Notes under the pieces: model-generated
Databases searched by the model: none
Told to the model about the DNA's origin: nothing
Seen by the model: the letters and a program-made list of their open reading frames with translations, nothing else
Assembly: GCA_947644695.1 (NCBI GenBank)
Contig: CANSAJ010000005.1
Coordinates: forward strand, 1-64,000
Reading direction: 5' to 3'
Source of the DNA: an uncultured Bacillota bacterium
GTDB lineage: Bacteria; Bacillota_I; Bacilli_A; RF39; UBA660
Length of the DNA: 64,000 nucleotides
Position numbers and translations under genes: made by a program
In this document: in pieces, positions 15,255 through 23,814 of the stretch
How the letters are laid out: every line of letters starts with the position of its first letter
Position numbering within the stretch: the stretch's first letter is position 1

Positions 15255-18200
15255 TTCTATATAATTTAAAAGTTCAAAAATATAATATAAATAATGTTTC
15301 TCTAAATTAAGTTTAGAAAGTGTAATATGAATTGCATTCCCTCTATATGCAAAATTAAATCTAGTAGATATTTTTGTAGACTCAATAAATAACTTTTCTA
15401 CATTTATATGTTTATATAAATCTTCTTCCAATTTAAAAGAAAATTTCATTCTATCATTAATTAACAATTTTATATTTAACCTATTTATGTATTTTTCTAC
15501 TAATTCTTGATACATATATATTTCTAATTTTTCTTCGACTTTACCAAATCTATCCTCTATTTCATCATAAACTAATTTGAAATCATTCATATTTTCAATA
15601 CTTGCTATCTTTTTATGTAGTTCAATTATAATAGTGTCTTCATCTGAATAATCTACTCCAATATGATTAGCAACATCATCTATCTTAATTAGAGAATTAT
15701 CACTTTCTTCCTCTTCTTTTCCACTCAATTCTTCATTAACAAGGGCAATATACATATCAACACCAACTGAATCTATAAATCCAGCCTGTTCTCTTCCAAG
15801 CAAATCCCCAGCTCCACGTATACTTAAATCTCTCATTGCAATCTTATATCCACTTCCAAGTTCAGTAAACTCTTTTATAGCATCTAATCTCTTAATAGCA
15901 GTCTCAGTTAAAACACGTGCTTTATCATACATAAGATACGCATATGCTTGTCTATCTCCTCTTCCAACTCTTCCTCTTATTTGATAAAGTTGAGAAAGCC
16001 CAAACCTATCAGCATTCATAACTATAATAGTATTAGCATTAGGTATATCAATTCCATTTTCAATTATAGTAGTACTAACTAGCACATCAAAACTACCTTG
16101 ATCAAACTCATACATCACATCTTGCATTTCTTCTTTATTCATTTGCCCATGTGCATAATCAATACTCACTTCTGGTATTAATCTTCTAAGTCCATTAACT
16201 AAACTATCCATATCTTCCACTTTATTATATAAAATGAATACTTGCCCATTTCTTGCTTTTTCCTTTAATACAACTTCTCTAAGCAAATATGGATCATAAC
16301 TTATGACATAAGTTTGAACAGGCAATTTATTAAGCGGTGGAGTTTCAATTAAAGATAAATCTCTGACACCTATTAAACTCATTTGAAGACTTCTTGGAAT
16401 AGGAGTTGCAGACACACTTAAAACATGAACATCAGACTTTATTTCTTTTATTCTTTCTTTGTGCATAACTCCAAATCTTTGCTCTTCATCTATTACTAAA
16501 AGTCCTAAATCTTTAAACTGAATATCACCACTTAACAATCTATGAGTTCCAAAAATAACATCTATAGTCCCTTTTTTAAGGCTTTCTAGAATATCTTTAA
16601 CCTCTTTATGTGTAGTATATCTATTTAAAACAGCAATATTAACTCCAAAATTTTTAAATCTACTTTGTGCGGACAGAAATTGTTGATAACTAAGTAAAGT
16701 TGTAGGACACAAGTACATAACTTGTTTATTATTCATAACTGTTTTAAAAATCGCGCGAAAAATTACTTCTGTTTTACCATACCCAACATCTCCACATAAA
16801 AGCCTATCCATAGGTTTATTACTTTCTAAGTCTCTTTTTATTTCAATTGTACTTCTTAACTGATCCGCAGTCACTTCATAAGGAAACTCATTTTCAAAAA
16901 CTGTTTGCTCGGGTGTATCTGACAAAAATGCTTCTACTTTAGAATTACTTCTATTTTTATAAATTTTAATTAATTCTTCACTTATATCTTTAATCTTATT
17001 CTTAATTTTCATTTTAGTTTTTTGCCATTCAGTACTATTAAGTTTATGAATTACAGGCCTAGCGCCATCTTTTGAAGAATACTTATATAATTTATCTAGA
17101 TTATCAACAGAAAGATATAATTTATCATCACCCTTATACTTAATTAAAATATAATCTTTATCTAACCCGTTTTTAGATATAGTTGAAATACCCATATACA
17201 CACCAATACCATTAGTTTGATGTACAACATAATCTCCTATTTCCAATTTATCTATAGAGTCTATCTTTTTCCCTATTTTATAACCAGTATTATATTTAAG
17301 CCTCTTAGTAACTTCACATAAATCATTCTTAGAATAATATGATATACCATTATATATAAAACCATTAATCAAGTTGACATCTATTATTTTACTAGGAGAA
17401 ACATTAATTGAATTTAAAAACTGTTTATCTGTAGTACATAAAAAAGCATTAGATGAATTTATATCACTTTGAAATCTTTCTTTATCATTTGAATAATTAA
17501 TAATTGATTTAGCACTTATAACAATATCATATTTACTATTATTATCTATAGTATCAATAAAAACAAAAGATTCACTTCTTATATCCTGTAGACTAAACAT
17601 AGATATATTATCATCATAATGACTCATCTGTTCTATTATACTTCTCTCTACATTTAATATTTGATTATAGTCTTGATATATTACCATAGGATTAAAAATA
17701 TAATCTAAAACTGAAGAAGAACTATCTTGATACTCATCTACTATTGGTTTTATTATAAATTCTTCAATATTTTCTGAAGACCTTTGTGTATTTTCATCAA
17801 AATATTTAATTTCATCTATAACACTATCAAAAAATTCTATCCTAATTGGATGATCTTCAAAAATAGGAAAAATATCCACAACAAAACCCCTAACACTATA
17901 CTCACCTGTATTAGTTACTAAACTTTCTCTTTTATATCCAATATCTTCTAACTTCTCTATCAAGGTGTCTCTATCAACACTTTTAGAAATACTAAGTTTA
18001 ATATTCTTTTCTGCTAATTTATCTTTTTTAGGTAATTTCTTTAAAAAACTATTAGTATGACATATTAATAAACATTTTTCATTAGAATTTATATTATTAA
18101 GAAATCTCATTCTCATATACTGAAGTTCAGGAGAAGTAGCTATAGCTTTTTTAGTTAAATAATCATCATCAGGAAATATAAAAACATTAGAAATAGATCC

Positions 18201-18371
18201 GTCTAACATACCATATAACTTATTAGCTTCATTTAAAGACGGTGTTACTAAAACTATACTTTTCTCCAATGAAGAAAACATATACATTAATAATTGTCTG
18301 TATATTTCATTATCAGTTATAGAAATTTTATTTCCTTCATTAATTTTTAAATCAAAGAGATTTTCTATCAT
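15237..18371 (-). CDS. mfd: Transcription-repair coupling factor Mfd
   Basis: A 1044-aa SF2 translocase that removes stalled RNA polymerase and recruits UvrABC. The UvrB-like N-terminal module, the RNA polymerase interaction domain (IGDYVVHQTNGIGVYMGI), and RecG-like motor motifs follow in order: Walker A GDVGYGKTEV, the DEEQRFGV box and QIRGRVGRGDRQAYAYLMY. The C-terminal TRCF domain is present, though slightly short. The start overlaps the preceding gene by 20 nt. Bacillus has the same pth-fin-mfd-spoVT block, with a different gene in the fin position here. Confidence 0.97.
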   Translation of the reverse strand: MIENLFDLKINEGNKISITDNEIYRQLLMYMFSSLEKSIVLVTPSLNEANKLYGMLDGSISNVFIFPDDDYLTKKAIATSPELQYMRMRFLNNINSNEKCLLICHTNSFLKKLPKKDKLAEKNIKLSISKSVDRDTLIEKLEDIGYKRESLVTNTGEYSVRGFVVDIFPIFEDHPIRIEFFDSVIDEIKYFDENTQRSSENIEEFIIKPIVDEYQDSSSSVLDYIFNPMVIYQDYNQILNVERSIIEQMSHYDDNISMFSLQDIRSESFVFIDTIDNNSKYDIVISAKSIINYSNDKERFQSDINSSNAFLCTTDKQFLNSINVSPSKIIDVNLINGFIYNGISYYSKNDLCEVTKRLKYNTGYKIGKKIDSIDKLEIGDYVVHQTNGIGVYMGISTISKNGLDKDYILIKYKGDDKLYLSVDNLDKLYKYSSKDGARPVIHKLNSTEWQKTKMKIKNKIKDISEELIKIYKNRSNSKVEAFLSDTPEQTVFENEFPYEVTADQLRSTIEIKRDLESNKPMDRLLCGDVGYGKTEVIFRAIFKTVMNNKQVMYLCPTTLLSYQQFLSAQSRFKNFGVNIAVLNRYTTHKEVKDILESLKKGTIDVIFGTHRLLSGDIQFKDLGLLVIDEEQRFGVMHKERIKEIKSDVHVLSVSATPIPRSLQMSLIGVRDLSLIETPPLNKLPVQTYVISYDPYLLREVVLKEKARNGQVFILYNKVEDMDSLVNGLRRLIPEVSIDYAHGQMNKEEMQDVMYEFDQGSFDVLVSTTIIENGIDIPNANTIIVMNADRFGLSQLYQIRGRVGRGDRQAYAYLMYDKARVLTETAIKRLDAIKEFTELGSGYKIAMRDLSIRGAGDLLGREQAGFIDSVGVDMYIALVNEELSGKEEEESDNSLIKIDDVANHIGVDYSDEDTIIIELHKKIASIENMNDFKLVYDEIEDRFGKVEEKLEIYMYQELVEKYINRLNIKLLINDRMKFSFKLEEDLYKHINVEKLFIESTKISTRFNFAYRGNAIHITLSKLNLEKHYLYYIFELLNYIEKTKNS

Positions 18372-18942
18372 AAGAAACGTCTACCTTTTCACTCGCATTT
18401 ATACAATTCCTTACATCATATCCATTAATATGATATCTAAATTTATTAAATTTATAAATATAAATTGCATTTTTATTATAATCTATAGGAACTTTTCCTT
18501 CAAATATCTGTTTACGCATAAAAACATCTAAAGAACACATAATTAATTCTTTAATATCACTAAACTCATGTATTCCAGCATAGTATATTGAATTATCATT
18601 ATACATAGGCTCAAACCAATATACTTTATCATTCTCATAAAACACTAAAAAAGTATGACTAGGACAGCCCGCATTATCATCATAAAAAATATAGTAAGTT
18701 TCAAATTTAAAATCTGTCATCGCTTCAAAAAAAGCCCTAGAGAGTTCAGTCAAATCCCAACATATACCTATTCTACTTTTTAAAAGTTCACTTGGACTTT
18801 GCAAACTATAAGTCGCTGCATCATTTACTCCAAAATGTTGAACACCATTATTATCTACCCAACCATAACGAAAATTATCTCTAACAAATTCAAAGTAATC
18901 TTTAATATTTAAAATGCCAAGTTTCTCAAATTCTTTTTTCAT
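18352..18942 (-). CDS. Transglutaminase-like cysteine-fold protein
   Basis: A 196-aa protein with a transglutaminase/papain-like core. The candidate nucleophile is Cys61 in RIGICWDLTELSRAFFE, the histidine is His96 in CPSHTFLVFYENDK, and an acidic partner follows in YWFEP (Glu111). There is no signal peptide. It occupies the place of fin (the anti-sigma-F gene) between pth and mfd, overlapping mfd by 20 nt and ending 2 nt from pth, so it is translated with housekeeping genes. Transglutaminase-fold enzymes include peptidases, cross-linkers and amidases; the reaction cannot be specified. Confidence 0.7.
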   Translation of the reverse strand: MKKEFEKLGILNIKDYFEFVRDNFRYGWVDNNGVQHFGVNDAATYSLQSPSELLKSRIGICWDLTELSRAFFEAMTDFKFETYYIFYDDNAGCPSHTFLVFYENDKVYWFEPMYNDNSIYYAGIHEFSDIKELIMCSLDVFMRKQIFEGKVPIDYNKNAIYIYKFNKFRYHINGYDVRNCINASEKVDVSYDRKSL

Positions 18943-18944
18943 AC

Positions 18945-19493
18945 TTACCTCTGATTATACTTACTCATTAAAACTTCGAAGTCTAACTTAAAATAATCAT
19001 TTAACACGCTTTTAAGAGTCTCAAATTCTTTATCTAATTTATTTTGTTCTTCTTTTCCAAAATTACCTAAAACATAATTAACTTTATCATACTTACTTCT
19101 TGATATACCTATTCTAATTCTTTTAAATTCTTCAGTACCTATATTACTAATAATACTTTTGATTCCATTGTGCCCCGCAGCAGAACCATTTTTCTTAATC
19201 TTAAAAGCTCCCACTTCAAAATCCATATCATCATATATAACTAACAAATTCTCTATAGAGATTTTATAATAGTCCAAAAATTTTCTAACGGCTCTTCCAC
19301 TATCATTCATATATGTAATAGGTTTTAAAAAAATAACTTTATCTCCATTAATTGTCTTTTCACAAAAAAGAGCAGAATGTTTTTCTTTAAATAAAACATC
19401 TCCTAAATAATAATCAATAAATCTAAATCCAACATTATGACGAGTATTTTCATATTCTTTACCTGGGTTACCTAAACCTACAACTAATTTCAT
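18945..19493 (-). CDS. pth: Peptidyl-tRNA hydrolase
   Basis: A 182-aa enzyme that frees tRNA from prematurely released peptidyl-tRNA. It begins VVGLGNPGKEYENTRHNVGF, with catalytic His20 and Asn10 in place, followed by the KPITYMNDSGRAV motif and DDMDFEVGAFKIKKNGSAAGHNG. The length is normal. It overlaps rsmI by 4 nt, giving a coupled rsmI-pth-TGase-like-mfd series. Confidence 0.97.
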   Translation of the reverse strand: MKLVVGLGNPGKEYENTRHNVGFRFIDYYLGDVLFKEKHSALFCEKTINGDKVIFLKPITYMNDSGRAVRKFLDYYKISIENLLVIYDDMDFEVGAFKIKKNGSAAGHNGIKSIISNIGTEEFKRIRIGISRSKYDKVNYVLGNFGKEEQNKLDKEFETLKSVLNDYFKLDFEVLMSKYNQR

Positions 19494-20329
19494 TTCTTTC
19501 TCTCCTCATACATATTATATAGTAAATTTCTACTAACATTATTATCTTTTGCCAACTTTTTAATTGCTTCTTTTGGAGCAACACCTAAATTAATTAAATT
19601 AATTACTTCCTCATATACTTTTTCAATATCAATTTCATTACTTCCAGCCTCAATTACTATAACAATTTCTCCTCTTACTTCAGTGTAAAATTCTAAAGCC
19701 TCATTTACAGTTCCTCTAAATACCTCTTCATGTAGTTTTGATATTTCCCGGGAAATAGAAATCGCCCTATTTCCAAGGGTTTGCGAGATTTTTTGTAAAG
19801 TTTTATAAAGTCTATGAGGGGCTTCATATAAAACAATAGTAAAGTTTATATTGCTTAACATTTTTAATTCAGTCATCGCTTCAGATTCTTTTGAACTTAG
19901 AAAACCGTAAAATAAAAACCTCTCCGCTGATATATTTGACATATTTAATGCTGGTAATAAAGCACTAGCTCCTGGCAAAGCAATTACATTATAACCTGCT
20001 TTAATTACATTACTAACTACCACTGAACCAGGATCACTAATTAATGGAGTTCCTCTATCTGTCACCAAAGCAAGATTTTTATTTTGAGAAAGTAAATTTA
20101 AAACAGAATCACTCACCTTGACTTCATTAAATTTATGGCATGGATAAACTTTATTTTTAATATCTAGTGCATTTAATAATTGAATAGTTACTCTAGTATC
20201 CTCCGCAAAAATAGCATCAACACTAGATAATATCTCCACCGCTCTATAAGTTATATCTTTTAAATTTCCTATTGGTGTAGGAACAATATATAAATTTCCA
20301 TTTTCTCTATCATAACTTTTTTGTACCAT
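19490..20329 (-). CDS. rsmI: 16S rRNA (cytidine-1402-2'-O)-methyltransferase
   Basis: A 279-aa tetrapyrrole-methylase-fold enzyme with the family start YIVPTPIGNLKDIT, then EDTRVT, the SAM loop VTDRGTPLISDPG and ALPGASALLPAL. It modifies C1402 of 16S rRNA in the decoding centre. The codons for ISRE at 19742-19757 form a perfect Noc-binding palindrome using the CGG arginine codon, rare in this AT-rich genome. GAGAGGTAGTT precedes the ATG. Confidence 0.95.
   Translation of the reverse strand: MVQKSYDRENGNLYIVPTPIGNLKDITYRAVEILSSVDAIFAEDTRVTIQLLNALDIKNKVYPCHKFNEVKVSDSVLNLLSQNKNLALVTDRGTPLISDPGSVVVSNVIKAGYNVIALPGASALLPALNMSNISAERFLFYGFLSSKESEAMTELKMLSNINFTIVLYEAPHRLYKTLQKISQTLGNRAISISREISKLHEEVFRGTVNEALEFYTEVRGEIVIVIEAGSNEIDIEKVYEEVINLINLGVAPKEAIKKLAKDNNVSRNLLYNMYEERKK
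19742..19757. promoter_or_regulatory. Noc-binding site (NBS) inside rsmI
   Basis: TATTTCCCGGGAAATA is a perfect 16-bp palindrome equal to the Bacillus Noc-binding consensus (ATTTCCCGGGAAAT core). Noc spreads from such sites to block division over the nucleoid. A noc gene is at 43702. Confidence 0.75.
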
Positions 20330-20331
20330 AA

Positions 20332-21066
20332 CTACCTCTCAAACATATTTAAAACTTCCTCTGTATATGAACCATCTTCATTATGGCAAATAAGCGGAGG
20401 CAAAACTTTAAGACCTACATTTCCATTTTTTCTAGCATCTATTAAAACTAAATTTGAATTTTCTCCTGTTTTAGGATAAATAAATCTCATTCTTTTAGGT
20501 GCTAAATTATTATCTTCCATTAATTTTATTATTTCCGAAAGCCTATCAGTTCTATGAACAATAACTAAACTTCCATTATTCTTTAATAATTTTCTTCCTA
20601 TTTTAATTATATCTTCTAAAGTTATAGAAATCTCATGCCTAGCAATTGATTTTACAGAATTATCATTTATATTACTACTTTCAACATATTTAAAATAAGG
20701 AGGATTGCAAGTAATTAGATCAAAACTATCTGTATTAAACTCACTTGCTATATTACGCGCATCCATATTAATGAGACTAATTCTATCTTGAAGATTATTT
20801 ATACCAACTGACTTCACTGCCAAATCATAAATTTCCTTTTGAATTTCTACGCCTATTATATTTGAAGAAGTCAAAGTACTTAGAATAAGAGGAATAGGTG
20901 CATTACCCGTACACAAATCCATAATCTTAAGATTTCCTTTTTTTATCTCGCAAAATCTTGGAAGTAAAACAGATTCTAAACTAAAATTAAAATATTCAGT
21001 ATTTTGAACAATTTTTAAATTTTCATATCCGACTAAATCATTTACTACATTTGCCACATTCATCAC
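20332..21066 (-). CDS. trmN6: tRNA1(Val) A37 N6-methyltransferase family (TrmN6/YabB)
   Basis: A 244-aa class I SAM-dependent methyltransferase with the SAM loop IMDLCTGNAPIPLIL, Asp/Glu motif IIGVEIQ and N6-adenine catalytic motif ITCNPPYFKY. In Firmicutes this yabB-type gene sits beside rsmI and ricT, as it does here. Its start (GTG 21066, with ATG 21063 one codon later) overlaps the end of ricT by about 29 nt, so translation is coupled. The exact tRNA substrate is inferred from the family. Confidence 0.88.
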   Translation of the reverse strand: MMNVANVVNDLVGYENLKIVQNTEYFNFSLESVLLPRFCEIKKGNLKIMDLCTGNAPIPLILSTLTSSNIIGVEIQKEIYDLAVKSVGINNLQDRISLINMDARNIASEFNTDSFDLITCNPPYFKYVESSNINDNSVKSIARHEISITLEDIIKIGRKLLKNNGSLVIVHRTDRLSEIIKLMEDNNLAPKRMRFIYPKTGENSNLVLIDARKNGNVGLKVLPPLICHNEDGSYTEEVLNMFER

Positions 21067-21850
21067 ACTTACTTTTTAAAGATACTACAACTTTTCCTTC
21101 TTCTGGAACATTAACTGTATAAGTTTTATTCAAAATATCTAATGAAACAACCTTACCTTTACCACTATCTGTTTGAACTTCATCTCCTAAGTTAGGTAAA
21201 TCTTTTCTATGCTCTGAATAAACATCATCTTCATAATTTAAACAACAAAGAAGTCTTCCGCATTGACCATTAATTTTATTAGGATTTAAAGCTATATTTT
21301 GATTTTTAGCCATATTAATACTAACTGATTCCATAAAATCATTTAAAAAAGAAGAACAGCATAATTCTCTACCACATTGGCCAATACCAGAAATTGTTTT
21401 TGCTTTATCTCTAACACCTATCTGTCTTAACTCTATTCTAGTCTTATATATTGATGCTAGCTCCTTAGCCATATCTCGAAAATCAACTCTTATATCTGAT
21501 AAAAAATAAAAGATTAATTGATTTCTATCTAAAGTATATACTGATTCAATTACATTCATATTTAAATTAAGTTTTTTAGATATACTTTTCGCTTTTATCA
21601 AAGCTTTACTTGCATCAATTAGATTTTTATTATAATTTTTAATATCTTTATCAGTAGCTATCCTTAAAATTGGTTTAATATTATCTAAAACATCTTTATT
21701 CTTAATATCACAAATTACAACTGTACCTAATTGAAGGCCTCTTTCAGTTTCTACTACTACCTTATTTCCATCACTTAAATTTAAATTATTACTATCAAAA
21801 AAATAAGCTTTACCATTTTCCTTAAAAATAATTCCTACAATTTTATTCAT
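21038..21850 (-). CDS. ricT: RicT / PSP1-domain protein (YaaT)
   Basis: A 270-aa PSP1-family protein. The cysteine pairs typical of RicT are visible in GQCGRELCCSSF and GQCGRLLCCLNYE, and an additional C-terminal Cys set (KCDECGKCSK) is present. In Bacillus RicT, with RicA and RicF, forms an Fe-S complex that partners RNase Y and affects sporulation and competence. Overlaps holB by 8 nt and trmN6 by 29 nt, so the three are one translational unit. Confidence 0.93.
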   Translation of the reverse strand: MNKIVGIIFKENGKAYFFDSNNLNLSDGNKVVVETERGLQLGTVVICDIKNKDVLDNIKPILRIATDKDIKNYNKNLIDASKALIKAKSISKKLNLNMNVIESVYTLDRNQLIFYFLSDIRVDFRDMAKELASIYKTRIELRQIGVRDKAKTISGIGQCGRELCCSSFLNDFMESVSINMAKNQNIALNPNKINGQCGRLLCCLNYEDDVYSEHRKDLPNLGDEVQTDSGKGKVVSLDILNKTYTVNVPEEGKVVVSLKSKCDECGKCSK

Positions 21851-22670
21851 TATTAATCATCCCCAACTCAATAATAAGCTTGTCCAAAAATAAATTAACA
21901 TTTAAATTATATTCTAACATACTTTCTGCTTTTAATATAATAATTAATTTATTTATTAAACCTCTTTCAGTATTATTTTTAATTACATATATAATTAATT
22001 CATTATATTTCTCAAAATAACATAGATCTTTTTTTATTAATTTATTAAAACAATCACGATAAAAATATTTAATTATACATATTATCTTACTAATAATTTC
22101 TTTATCTTCTTTCTTATCTAGAAATTCTGTTAAATATGCGATTGCTTCAGTTTTGTATCGTTCAATACAATTAATAAGATTAACTGCTTTATCAATTACA
22201 TTCTCGTCATACGAATCTAAAATAAAGTTTGAAGAACTATCAATAACTAAAACTTGAGTTCTCGATTTAATAGTTGGTAAAACTTTATTAATATTTGAAG
22301 AAATTAAAATCGCATAAATATTTTCTTCTGGTTCTTCTAAAAATTTAAGAAGCGAATTAGAAGCATAATCATTCATTTTTTCAACACCATCAATAATATA
22401 AACCCTATTAAGATGTGATTGGGATTTTACCTTTAATACTTCCTGTAAATTTAAAATTGATTCCTTTAAAATCTTACCATTTTCTGGTCTTACCAATACC
22501 ACATCTACATTATCTTCAATATTTATTTTCTCCCTAAAAAAATAATCAGAAAGAACCAAAGTTAAATCCTCTTTCAGATTATCATAATTAGTATTACATA
22601 ACAAAAATGCATGACTCATTCTATTCTTGTCATACAAATTTTTAAAATAATCTCCTAAAATAATATTCAT
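21843..22670 (-). CDS. holB: DNA polymerase III delta' subunit
   Basis: A 275-aa clamp-loader subunit with the AAA+ delta' layout: KNRMSHAFLLCN, VYIIDGVEKMNDYASNSLLKFLEEPEEN and the arginine motif KSRTQVLVI. A Walker A loop is degenerate, as expected for delta', which does not hydrolyse ATP. It pairs with DnaX, encoded close by in the same direction, to load the DnaN sliding clamp. Confidence 0.93.
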   Translation of the reverse strand: MNIILGDYFKNLYDKNRMSHAFLLCNTNYDNLKEDLTLVLSDYFFREKINIEDNVDVVLVRPENGKILKESILNLQEVLKVKSQSHLNRVYIIDGVEKMNDYASNSLLKFLEEPEENIYAILISSNINKVLPTIKSRTQVLVIDSSSNFILDSYDENVIDKAVNLINCIERYKTEAIAYLTEFLDKKEDKEIISKIICIIKYFYRDCFNKLIKKDLCYFEKYNELIIYVIKNNTERGLINKLIIILKAESMLEYNLNVNLFLDKLIIELGMINNE

Positions 22671-22681
22671 TCAACCACATC

Positions 22682-22864
22682 CTACATGAAATTTTGTAAA
22701 ACTAATAAACCGAAAATACCAGGTAACCCTAAAAATGCAACAAAAATTATAGTTATAACATTTATAGGAACTAAAACACCTGCACTACTCACTATAACAT
22801 CAAATGCATATAACATACACAATGACATAACCAATCTTTTAATGATAAAGAAAATATATTGCAT
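22682..22864 (-). CDS. bofA: BofA-like regulator of pro-sigma-K processing
   Basis: A 60-aa protein, nearly all hydrophobic, with two membrane segments and the BofA C-terminal signature VPINVITIIFVAFLGLPG followed by a hydrophobic tail. BofA inhibits the SpoIVFB protease in the mother-cell membrane until the sigma-K checkpoint is passed. Its place beside recR is the same as in Bacillus, which supports the call despite the small size. Confidence 0.85.
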   Translation of the reverse strand: MQYIFFIIKRLVMSLCMLYAFDVIVSSAGVLVPINVITIIFVAFLGLPGIFGLLVLQNFM

Positions 22865-22903
22865 TAGTATTCCTCCAATAAAGAATACTAACTTTTTTAA
22901 AAT

Positions 22904-23503
22904 TTATGATAAAAACTTTCTATCATCTATTGCTCTAATAATAGTAAGTGGATCTAAATATTCAATATCAGCACCCATTGGTATTCCATAAGATAATCTA
23001 GATAATTTAATGTTTTTCTTCTCTAGAACTTTTTGAATATATAATGATGTCGTTTCACCTTCAAGTGAAGGATTTAAAGCAATTATCACTTCACTTAAAT
23101 CATTATTTATTCTATTATTTATTAAAGAATGTAAATTAATATCTTCTGGATTTACCTCATCAATCGGAGATATAAGTCCACCAAGTACATGATATACTCC
23201 ATTATACTTTCCTGTCTTTTCAAACATAAAAACACTTTTAGAATCTTCAACTACACATATTAAAGATTTATCACGATTCTCTGAACTACAAATTGAACAT
23301 ACATCTTTATTAGTAATATGCCCACATACACTACATCTTTTTATATTTTTTTTAAAGTCTTGTAAATTTTTTGAAAAAGCATCTATTTTATCATTATCTA
23401 ACTCATCCACTGCATATACAAATCGTTCAGCAGATTTATCACCAATTCCAGGAAAATTTTTAAAGCTATCCATTAACTGCTGAAACTCTTCTGGATAAAT
23501 CAT
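22904..23503 (-). CDS. recR: Recombination protein RecR
   Basis: A 199-aa protein with helix-hairpin-helix (FPGIGDKSAERF), a C4 zinc finger (CSVCGHITNKDVCSIC) and a Toprim domain (LICVVEDSKSVFMFEKTG). It acts with RecF and RecO to load RecA at gaps. The ebfC-recR pair (3 nt apart) is conserved. Confidence 0.97.
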   Translation of the reverse strand: MIYPEEFQQLMDSFKNFPGIGDKSAERFVYAVDELDNDKIDAFSKNLQDFKKNIKRCSVCGHITNKDVCSICSSENRDKSLICVVEDSKSVFMFEKTGKYNGVYHVLGGLISPIDEVNPEDINLHSLINNRINNDLSEVIIALNPSLEGETTSLYIQKVLEKKNIKLSRLSYGIPMGADIEYLDPLTIIRAIDDRKFLS

Positions 23504-23506
23504 TGT

Positions 23507-23800
23507 TTAAAATAAACCTCCGAGTCCATTAGTATATCTACCTAATTTTTCTTCTTTCATCTTTGCTAATTTTGAAAAAGCATCATTAACTGCAACCATT
23601 ATCATATCTTCTAATAACTCTTTTTCATTTAAAACACTTGAATCTGTTATTTCTACTTTATTTATTAAAGAATTACCAGTAATAGTAACCTTTACAGCGC
23701 CACTATTTCCTTCAAATGTACTATTCTCAATTTCTGTATTAGCTTTCTCTAATTCCTTTTGCACTTTTTGAGCTTGTGCCATTAAATTTTGCATATTCAT
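23507..23800 (-). CDS. ebfC: Nucleoid-associated protein EbfC/YbaB
   Basis: A 97-aa YbaB-family DNA-binding protein starting MNMQNLMAQAQKVQKELEKA and ending LGRYTNGLGGLF. It is encoded between dnaX and recR as in nearly all bacteria. The long N-terminal helix and three-strand sheet are evident. Confidence 0.95.
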   Translation of the reverse strand: MNMQNLMAQAQKVQKELEKANTEIENSTFEGNSGAVKVTITGNSLINKVEITDSSVLNEKELLEDMIMVAVNDAFSKLAKMKEEKLGRYTNGLGGLF

Positions 23801-23814
23801 ATTATTAATCCCTC

